Source: Akkermansia muciniphila (lineage in GTDB: Bacteria > Verrucomicrobiota > Verrucomicrobiia > Verrucomicrobiales > Akkermansiaceae). Taken from it: a stretch of 5,029 nucleotides of DNA. The stretch spans positions 1 to 5,029 of the forward strand of contig CALPMD020000123.1 in the NCBI GenBank assembly GCA_943324575.2, in the 5' to 3' direction. The position numbers and the translations under genes were made by a program. The notes below the pieces were generated by a model. It was given only the letters and a program-made list of their open reading frames with translations, did no database searches and was not told the origin of the DNA. Below are positions 1 through 4,636 of the stretch, piece after piece; the first letter of the stretch is position 1; each line of letters begins with the position of its first letter.

Positions 1-1
1 G

Positions 2-604
2 ACCACGCCTGAAGCCGTTCTGCCGAAAAGCACCGGGCCGGTGTTCCGAGTGATCGGTATGTTGCAGCAACGCTACGCGGTACTGGAGAGCGAGGACGGG
101 CTGGTGTTGTTCGACCCGAAGGCGGCGCGCGAACGAATTTTTTACGAGCAATTGCTCAATCACGGCGATGGCGTACTGGACACGCAGGGGTTGTTGGTGC
201 CGGTATTATTGGAGCTGGATCCTCGTGATCTGGAGCTGGTGCTGCGCGAGCGATCAGCGCTGGAGGACGCGGGCATCGAGGTGGAAGCCTTTGGCGGCAA
301 CACGCTGCAGATCCGCAGTCTGCCGGCTTGTCTGGCGGTGGAGGACCCGCGGGCATTTCTCGGCGCACTGATGGACGAGCTGCTGCACGACCCTGCGCCG
401 GGCGCGCGCTTTGCGCTGGATCGGCTGGCGCGAATGCTGGCGAAAAAGGCCGCCGCCTTGGTGCTGCCGCGGCTAGCCGAGACGCAGCCACTGCTCGCCG
501 AGTTGTTCACCTGCGAGCTACCGTATTGCGCGGCCGATGGTCGCCCGACTCTGACAGAATTCAGCATGAAGGAGCTGGATCGACGCTTTGGAATCAGCAA
601 GTGA
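2..604 (+). CDS. mutL: DNA mismatch repair protein MutL, C-terminal part (5' end outside window)
   Basis: MutL couples MutS mismatch recognition to strand removal in the cytoplasm. Only the last 200 codons are visible, against roughly 600-650 for the family, so the N-terminal GHKL ATPase lies upstream. The reading frame is open to the window edge; the GTG at 41 (VFRVIGMLQQRY) is an internal valine, not a start. The visible part is the C-terminal dimerisation domain: a first strand and DGLVLFDPKAARERIFYE correspond to the family's DQHA(X)2E(X)4E segment, FGGNTLQIRSLP is the usual middle strand, and CAADGRPTLTEFSMKELDRRFG is the conserved tail, normally CPHGRPT followed by L-x-E/R-RFG. The metal-binding motifs are altered: DPKA replaces DQHA, and the histidine of CPHGRP is missing, so the endonuclease activity of many bacterial MutLs may be absent. 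The identification is firm; the loss of catalysis is inferred. Confidence 0.9.
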   Translation, partial: TTPEAVLPKSTGPVFRVIGMLQQRYAVLESEDGLVLFDPKAARERIFYEQLLNHGDGVLDTQGLLVPVLLELDPRDLELVLRERSALEDAGIEVEAFGGNTLQIRSLPACLAVEDPRAFLGALMDELLHDPAPGARFALDRLARMLAKKAAALVLPRLAETQPLLAELFTCELPYCAADGRPTLTEFSMKELDRRFGISK

Positions 605-626
605 TCTTCGCTGTGTTTTAAGTGAT

Positions 627-642
627 AGTGATTTATATCACA
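627..642. promoter_or_regulatory. CRP/FNR-type palindromic operator candidate
   Basis: The 16 bases read A-GTGAT-TTAT-ATCAC-A, a 5-bp inverted repeat with a 4-bp centre. The consensus of the CRP/FNR superfamily is TGTGA-N6-TCACA. This site matches nine of the ten half-site bases; the mismatch is A for T in the first position. A second GTGAT directly upstream (622-626) can pair with the same right arm. The site starts 22 bp after the mutL stop, in the AT-rich leader of the gene at 747, where an activator or repressor site would be expected. The palindrome is seen; binding is inferred. No convincing -35/-10 pair was found beside it. Confidence 0.4.
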
Positions 643-676
643 AAAATCTAATAGATTAGTTTTATCTTGTTTTTAA

Positions 677-711
677 CTTAAAAGGACTATTACCTTTAGT
701 CATAGTTTAAG
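677..711 (+). promoter_or_regulatory. Compound leader hairpin overlapping the SD
   Basis: CTTAAA (677-682) pairs exactly with TTTAAG (706-711). Inside it GACTA (685-689) pairs exactly with TAGTC (697-701), leaving the 7-nt loop TTACCTT. The outer arm covers the first four bases of the SD at 708-716, so this fold would partly block ribosome binding. A competing pairing is also possible: TACCT (691-695) with AGGTA (713-717), which covers the other end of the SD. Each stem is short and AU-rich, so stability is doubtful without a folding calculation. The complementarity is seen; a regulatory role is inferred. Confidence 0.3.
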
Positions 712-716
712 GAGGT
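708..716 (+). promoter_or_regulatory. Perfect nine-base Shine-Dalgarno far from its start codon
   Basis: TAAGGAGGT is fully complementary to the 3' tail of bacterial 16S rRNA (ACCTCCTTA). The nearest ATG is at 747, leaving 30 nt between the SD and the start, against a normal 5-10. No ATG, GTG or TTG lies between 717 and 746, and the 747 frame has a stop at 726-728. The SD therefore either serves 747 through the hairpin described next, or it is decoupled from initiation. The genes at 1594, 2366, 2938 and 4591 (-) have no recognisable SD, so a perfect one here stands out. Confidence 0.7.
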
Positions 717-738
717 AAAGAGGTTTAACTCCCTCTTT
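717..738 (+). promoter_or_regulatory. Hairpin filling the gap between SD and start codon
   Basis: AAAGAGG (717-723) is exactly complementary to CCTCTTT (732-738): seven Watson-Crick pairs, three of them G-C, around the 8-nt loop TTTAACTC. The stem begins at the base after the SD and ends 8 nt before the ATG at 747. When folded it leaves CCGAAACA (739-746) as the effective spacer, an ideal distance. The 3' arm could instead pair partly with GAGG of the SD (712-715 with 732-735), which would block it, so a two-state switch is conceivable. There is no U-run after it, which argues against a terminator. Confidence 0.5.
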
Positions 739-746
739 CCGAAACA

Positions 747-1541
747 ATGAAAACCGCATGGATTATTGCTGGGGTTGTCGGTTTGGCTCCGTGGGAGATT
801 GCGGCAGGCGCCCGTCTGTCGGATCGGTTGTTGATTGCGCATGAAGAGTTTCTGCAAGACCGGCGCGAGATACTGCCGAGCCTGAGCGATCCCTACGGGG
901 TGCCTGCGGCGGCGCGGGTGGTGATCGAGCGGTCGCGCGACGAATTCCGCACGCCGTCCGAGTGGCGGCGCAACGTGGTGGCGACCGTGTTTTGGGTCGG
1001 AGAGATGCCGGGCCAAAACAACCCCACGCCAAACACGAAGAGCGCGTGGGATCCCAACTGGGAAGCAAATTTCGGCGGTTACGATCACCCTGACCACCGC
1101 AACGGTTACCTACCCGCCGGTTTCACGCCCGCGCTCAATCCGTTCTACATCGCCCTACCCTACAACGACGTCATCCGCGGCGGGCTGCATCGGCCGGAGG
1201 CCTCGGAGGTGATTCCGTGGTTCTGGCAAAGTTATCGCGGCGATGGCATTTCGGTCTGCCGCGGACGCTGGGTCGCGATTCACCATGCGGGAAGAGTTTG
1301 CTACGCCCAGTGGGAAGACGTGGGCCCATTTGAAATCGACGACTGGGCTTATGTTTTTGGCCGGGAATCCCCACGCCCGAACCGCAATCAGTCGGCAGGC
1401 ATCGATCTGAGCCCCGCGGTCCGCGACTACCTACATTTCCGCAGCGGCGACACCGTCGAGTGGCGATTCGCCGACAAACGCGAAATCCCGAACGGGCCGT
1501 GGCGCAACTGGTACCGCGAGTCCGCCCGGACTCCACCCTGA
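747..1541 (+). CDS. Secreted protein with DPBB (RlpA-like) C-terminal half, function unknown
   Basis: 264 residues. The ATG is the only possible start, because the frame has a stop at 726-728 and no start codon between. The N-terminus (MKT, hydrophobic stretch 4-15, then EIAAGA) looks like a weak signal peptide, possibly cut after A22, which suggests export. Residues 175-241 resemble a double-psi beta-barrel as in RlpA and related wall-active proteins: WVAIHHAGRVCYAQWEDVGPF contains the DxGPF motif (191-195), and GIDLSPAVRDYL (218-229) matches the family's IDLS-xA-xxxL helix. Only two cysteines are present, C171 and C185, 14 residues apart on either side of this region's first strand; they could form a disulfide. 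The N-terminal half has no domain I recognise. RlpA-type DPBBs can cleave peptidoglycan, but the catalytic residues cannot be aligned here, so no enzyme activity is claimed. Translation probably depends on the unusual leader at 677-738. The next gene starts 52 bp downstream but differs in composition, so shared transcription is uncertain. Confidence 0.75.
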   Translation: MKTAWIIAGVVGLAPWEIAAGARLSDRLLIAHEEFLQDRREILPSLSDPYGVPAAARVVIERSRDEFRTPSEWRRNVVATVFWVGEMPGQNNPTPNTKSAWDPNWEANFGGYDHPDHRNGYLPAGFTPALNPFYIALPYNDVIRGGLHRPEASEVIPWFWQSYRGDGISVCRGRWVAIHHAGRVCYAQWEDVGPFEIDDWAYVFGRESPRPNRNQSAGIDLSPAVRDYLHFRSGDTVEWRFADKREIPNGPWRNWYRESARTPP

Positions 1542-1593
1542 AAACCACCACTCGAAACCGCATCCATTGTTATTAAATCCAACAACAACCACC

Positions 1594-2364
1594 ATGAAAA
1601 CCAACCCATTTGCCACCCTGTCGGCAGTCGTGATGACTATGGGGTCTCTCGCGCCATCACCCGCCACCGCCCAAACCATTCCAGCGATTCCTGCCGGCAG
1701 CTTAACCGCGTTCCCAACGGTCGTCCAAACAGGAACTAAACCGACACTGACTTGGAACATTAGTTATCCGTCTGTCATTAAAGACTACGTCACCATTGAC
1801 TCAAGTTCCACTTCAGCATCCACAGTGACGCCAAAGCAGACTCTCTATGCTGACGTAAGGATTCTGGGTGCTGGAGTAACAGCCAGTTACGCAGGAGGAT
1901 CCTACGCCTTCGTTCCAACTGAGGCTGTGATGAGTTATGGTAGCACCTCATCTTCTTCGTACAAAAGAATATTCTACGGTACCAATCTCAATGTGAATCC
2001 GAATACAATCGTATCAACATCTGGAATCCTCACGAATTCAAAGGTAGATATCAATAAGCCTCTTAGATTCGGGGGAAGATACTACTACAACAACCAGTGG
2101 GGAACATTTTGCAAATCGAGTGACGGAACTGATAACGTAAGAACATTAGTCAACGGGGATATTCCGCCATCCAACATCCCGGCCTATAATGCCCCATCTC
2201 TTGAAAGCTTTCTTCGTCCCTATTTGGATTCGACAGGACGCGTCAAGATCGGCCCCATGGACGTAATCGTCTTCATGGAGCTAACCCACTCGGCCGCTCA
2301 AAAATCAAATCCTGGATATGATCTTCAGGATATGGTCATATTAGTAACCTTCCGCACGAATTGA
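1594..2364 (+). CDS. Exported protein of unknown function, first gene of a three-gene secreted cassette
   Basis: 256 residues from the ATG at 1594. An in-frame TTG at 1567 would add nine residues (LLNPTTTT-rich) before the signal peptide and is less likely. Residues 1-26 form a typical Sec signal: MKTNPF, a hydrophobic core, then SPATA with cleavage before Q27. The mature part begins with an Ig-like-looking strand pattern (GTKPTLTWNISYPSV, 47-61), followed by a Ser/Thr-rich stretch (70-79 and 116-122), an aromatic segment FGGRYYYNNQWGTF (159-172), and the C-terminal KIGPMDVIVFMELTH (218-232) and DLQDMVILVTF (243-253). It is beta-rich with a single cysteine, C173. There is no lipobox and no membrane segment after the signal. 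I recognise the sequence type as one seen in verrucomicrobial hypothetical proteins but know of no function. The gene has no SD and is AT-richer than the genes left and right. Its stop lies 1 bp before the next ATG, pointing to an operon with coupled translation. Confidence 0.8.
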   Translation: MKTNPFATLSAVVMTMGSLAPSPATAQTIPAIPAGSLTAFPTVVQTGTKPTLTWNISYPSVIKDYVTIDSSSTSASTVTPKQTLYADVRILGAGVTASYAGGSYAFVPTEAVMSYGSTSSSSYKRIFYGTNLNVNPNTIVSTSGILTNSKVDINKPLRFGGRYYYNNQWGTFCKSSDGTDNVRTLVNGDIPPSNIPAYNAPSLESFLRPYLDSTGRVKIGPMDVIVFMELTHSAAQKSNPGYDLQDMVILVTFRTN

Positions 2365-2365
2365 A

Positions 2366-2941
2366 ATGAATAGAATCACAACAATCCACGCGCCTCGAAT
2401 TAGCATAAAATTCATAGCTCTCTTAGGCTTAAATGTGCTCGCGGTAGACTTACACTCGCAGCCTGAGAAAAAACAGATCATGCACGATTCGGTGACACAT
2501 GAGCAGCTCAGTGCTGCTCTACGAGGATCAGTTCAGAAAGATCCGATGAAATCACTCAAAACCGAAATGGGGGCAGACCCATCAGTGGTCAATCGCCCGC
2601 AAGATCTTATCAGCCAGTCTGACGTTGTTTGCTTTGGTGGATACGCAACACTCGTTCCGAAACGCGCAATTCTTCAGATTCCGAAGAATTTAAAGGATCG
2701 AATTCACATTCAACCAGGGGTTCAAATCCAAAGCTGGAGCGATTTTTATGCTGCCAACCGCGGATGGATTACTGCGGTCGAAGTCAGCAGAGTCCAAGCA
2801 GAAGGTACCAAACCTATTTCACAGGACACACACAAGCAAATGGTGAAAAGCGGCAACCTGATCGTAGCAACATACCAAGGTGGTCCGATTTCAGTATTAC
2901 CTCTCAAACATACCGAAGTATCCAACAAGACTCAGCCATGA
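2366..2941 (+). CDS. Exported protein of unknown function, second gene of the cassette
   Basis: 191 residues. The ATG sits 1 bp after the stop of the preceding gene with no SD, so translation is probably coupled. The N-terminus has basic residues to K15, a hydrophobic core at 16-27 and a possible cleavage near HS-Q (31/32); this is a longer n-region than usual, and an uncleaved membrane anchor cannot be excluded. Residues 33-80 are charged and probably flexible (EKKQ, QKDPMKSLKTE). The conserved-looking core runs from SDVVCFGGYATLVPKRAI (85-102), through QSWSDFYAANRGWI (122-135) and VSRVQAEG (140-147), to IVATYQGGPISVLPL (166-180). There is one cysteine, C89. No catalytic motif is recognised. 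The last codons overlap the next gene by ATGA at 2938-2941. The position between two exported beta-rich proteins suggests an extracytoplasmic partner or assembly role; this is inference from context only. Confidence 0.78.
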   Translation: MNRITTIHAPRISIKFIALLGLNVLAVDLHSQPEKKQIMHDSVTHEQLSAALRGSVQKDPMKSLKTEMGADPSVVNRPQDLISQSDVVCFGGYATLVPKRAILQIPKNLKDRIHIQPGVQIQSWSDFYAANRGWITAVEVSRVQAEGTKPISQDTHKQMVKSGNLIVATYQGGPISVLPLKHTEVSNKTQP

Positions 2942-4005
2942 AAAAATTCATTATTCAAACTGCTGCAATACTGAGCGCCACCCTCGCTGTCGCATCAGCA
3001 ACTGAGACCACATACACAAACTTTATCCGACAAATTCAACTCCCGACCGGTGTTCAATACGATGCCTCAGTCGCTGCGAGTGGAGAACAATTGTCACCAC
3101 TTGAGATTAATCCGGGTGGGGCTCGCTTTGAATTGTGGACCGTAAAATCTTCCCCGTTAACGAATTACCTGCTGGATACCCGATACGTCGGAGCGTATGT
3201 ACCGATTGCCCAAGTTGTCATTGATTGCGAAGACACCTACGGAAAAGATCTAACTAATACAGGTCCTGTACCGAGCAACATTCCAGCTATGATTCGACGG
3301 ACTCGAGCAGATCGTCCATTCAGCGTCTATATCACCACCAGCGGATTGCTCAGTGGAGCCACGGATCCAGCCGCTTCTAAAAGTGTGAAGCTACTACGCC
3401 ACGTTCAATCTTACGGATTAGCAGGCACGGGGGTGATCCTAGATCGTACTCAGGCGACCTTCTTGTCACAGGCTTCGATCAACGCCAACGGAGTCCAAAC
3501 GTTGACCTATACATTGAACTCTATTCCCGGTTCAGACCGCACGAAAGTTAGTGGCGAAGAGCGATTTTCTGTCTTTTCGCTTGCCGACTACCAGGCGCCG
3601 GAATCTCAGTTGGCATCGCAATTCATTCAAGTGTGGCCTGTCGCCGACGGGGCCATTTCTGGCATCACTCAGAACCAATCGATCCGATTCTCAATGCCTC
3701 AAGTAACATTGACGTTGAATGATTTATATCCCGACTCACGAACTTATGCTCAAGTTTACCGTGGGGAGCCTCAGCTAGGCACTACGGGCACAATCGTGCC
3801 AGGATCTCACCAGATCATCAATGACTCAGTACCTCAAAGTCGCGTTCTGACATTGATGAATTATGATGACACCTTTGATAGTGACGGGCGCTGGACTATG
3901 GAAATCCTCACCGTCACCCCATTCGGCGTGGATCGCTTGGCTCATGTCAGCTTCACCCTCGACCGGACCATTCAATTGAACGGCTCCTTCAACACGATCG
4001 AATGA
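2938..4005 (+). CDS. Exported beta-rich protein of unknown function, third gene of the cassette
   Basis: 355 residues from the ATG at 2938. The frame is open further upstream (from 2629), but that stretch is read in another frame by the preceding gene, and only the 2938 start gives a signal peptide: MKK, hydrophobic core, AVASA with cleavage before T22. The ATGA overlap supports this start. The mature protein appears almost wholly beta-stranded, with landmarks GGARFELWTV (60-69), RTRADRPFSVYITTSGLLSGA (121-141), LRHVQSYG (153-160), GEERFSVFSLADYQAP (206-221), FIQVWPVADG (229-238), LNDLYPDSRTYAQVYRG (260-276) and MEILTVTPFGVDRLAHVSF (321-339). It has one cysteine, C97. There is no transmembrane segment after the signal, no lipobox, no C-terminal sorting motif and no recognised enzyme motif. 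Residues 112-117 (PSNIPA) also occur in the first cassette protein. A structural, adhesive or surface-layer role would fit the composition but is not demonstrated. Its stop is 1 bp from that of the opposing gene. Confidence 0.82.
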   Translation: MKKFIIQTAAILSATLAVASATETTYTNFIRQIQLPTGVQYDASVAASGEQLSPLEINPGGARFELWTVKSSPLTNYLLDTRYVGAYVPIAQVVIDCEDTYGKDLTNTGPVPSNIPAMIRRTRADRPFSVYITTSGLLSGATDPAASKSVKLLRHVQSYGLAGTGVILDRTQATFLSQASINANGVQTLTYTLNSIPGSDRTKVSGEERFSVFSLADYQAPESQLASQFIQVWPVADGAISGITQNQSIRFSMPQVTLTLNDLYPDSRTYAQVYRGEPQLGTTGTIVPGSHQIINDSVPQSRVLTLMNYDDTFDSDGRWTMEILTVTPFGVDRLAHVSFTLDRTIQLNGSFNTIE

Positions 4006-4006
4006 C

Positions 4007-4591
4007 TCACGGAGCACTCAACGATTCAACCCGCAGCGGATCATTTCGGTAGATGATGGAAAACTTGGAATCCTTGGACTTGCGCAAAAGATCCTCCACT
4101 TCAGTGAAAGCCAGCAGGAGGAATATCCCTTTCACAGGCTCCCGATGAAACGACTGAATTCGCGTCACAAACTGGTCTTCCACCGTCCGGCTCAGCTGGT
4201 TGGTCAGGAGCGGGCCGTGCTGGGCAACCACTTGTTTTTTCAGGGCCTCGAAGCGAGATTCCATCAAGTCTGCCGAGGCGTCGGGATCAAAGTAGTGAAT
4301 GGTGAGCTCGTAAAGTTTCCCACTCATGAAGCGCCCCTCGACCGCTCCGGCCTGGGCCTCTGCCAGCAAACCTTTTCGGGGTTGGATACGCAGAATCCGC
4401 AGGTTCGGCTGATCGGCTGGCATCGAAATGGTGACGTCCAAAGTCTGGCGGGTGGCCCACGACAGCAGCTTTTCTGGCGAGTCGCCCCAGTGCAGCCCGT
4501 AGGGTGGTTCGAAAGCGGTCTGGGCAAAGACCTGCCCACCCGCCAGCAGCAGGGCGGCGATAACGATCAAACGGCGAGCGGAACGGACCAT
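4007..4591 (-). CDS. Small exported protein of unknown function
   Basis: 194 residues on the minus strand, with ATG at 4591 and stop at 4007. The N-terminus is a clear Sec signal: MVRSARR, hydrophobic core 8-18, then GGQVFA with cleavage before Q24. The mature chain starts FEPPYGLHWGDSPEKLLSWA (27-46), a pattern typical of small periplasmic proteins that begin with a Gly-x-x-Trp-Gly motif. It continues with alternating strands (KLYELTIHYFD, 92-102), an amphipathic helix (SADLMESRFEALKKQVVAQHG, 106-126) and a basic C-terminus (FSIIYRNDPLRVE, 177-189). There are no cysteines and no recognised catalytic residues. No SD precedes the start. It is divergent from the prepilin-like gene (45 bp between starts) and tail-to-tail with the cassette (1 bp between stops). 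The composition is GC-rich like mutL, so it appears native rather than part of the cassette. Confidence 0.78.
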   Translation of the reverse strand: MVRSARRLIVIAALLLAGGQVFAQTAFEPPYGLHWGDSPEKLLSWATRQTLDVTISMPADQPNLRILRIQPRKGLLAEAQAGAVEGRFMSGKLYELTIHYFDPDASADLMESRFEALKKQVVAQHGPLLTNQLSRTVEDQFVTRIQSFHREPVKGIFLLLAFTEVEDLLRKSKDSKFSIIYRNDPLRVESLSAP

Positions 4592-4624
4592 GGTGCAAAA
4601 GTCACGCCGCTTCGGCCATTTCGC

Positions 4625-4631
4625 AAGGCGG
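4625..4631 (+). promoter_or_regulatory. SD deciding the TTG start of the prepilin-like gene
   Basis: AAGGCGG differs from AAGGAGG by one base and lies 5 nt before the TTG at 4637. It supports TTG as the start, since the frame has no ATG or GTG upstream of the prepilin cleavage site in the intergenic region. Confidence 0.45.
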
Positions 4632-4636
4632 GATCC

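Noticed and set aside
41..43. GTG as the start of a stand-alone 187-residue protein
   Set aside because: The frame is open to the left edge and the segment aligns inside the MutL C-terminal domain, so it is an internal codon.
160..600. Minus-strand open frames across mutL (160-600 and 156-491)
   Set aside because: Ser/Ala/Arg/Pro-rich translations typical of the complement of GC-rich coding DNA; mutL homology on the plus strand is clear.
645..675. Possible mutL terminator: AATCT-AAT-AGATT hairpin followed by T-rich sequence
   Set aside because: The stem is only 5 bp, almost all A-T, with a competing overlapping pairing (CTAAT/ATTAG); the T-tract begins only after intervening bases. Too weak to call.
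667..698. Bacteroidota-type promoter: TTG at 667 and TACCTTTA at 691 (consensus TAnnTTTG)
   Set aside because: The last base of the -7 element is wrong, the organism appears to be Verrucomicrobiota, and a start just downstream would remove part of the leader hairpin. Could be chance in AT-rich sequence.
1171..1563. Minus-strand open frames across the DPBB-like gene (1171-1563, 763-1068, 696-1097)
   Set aside because: Arg-rich translations without domain features, antisense to a gene with recognisable motifs.
1567..1593. TTG start adding nine residues to the first cassette protein
   Set aside because: It would put a Leu/Thr-rich stretch before a complete signal peptide that begins at the ATG at 1594; there is no SD for either.
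2629..2937. Long open stretch in the third cassette gene's frame, upstream of 2938
   Set aside because: It overlaps the well-supported second gene in another frame, looks low-complexity when translated, and the signal peptide begins at 2938.
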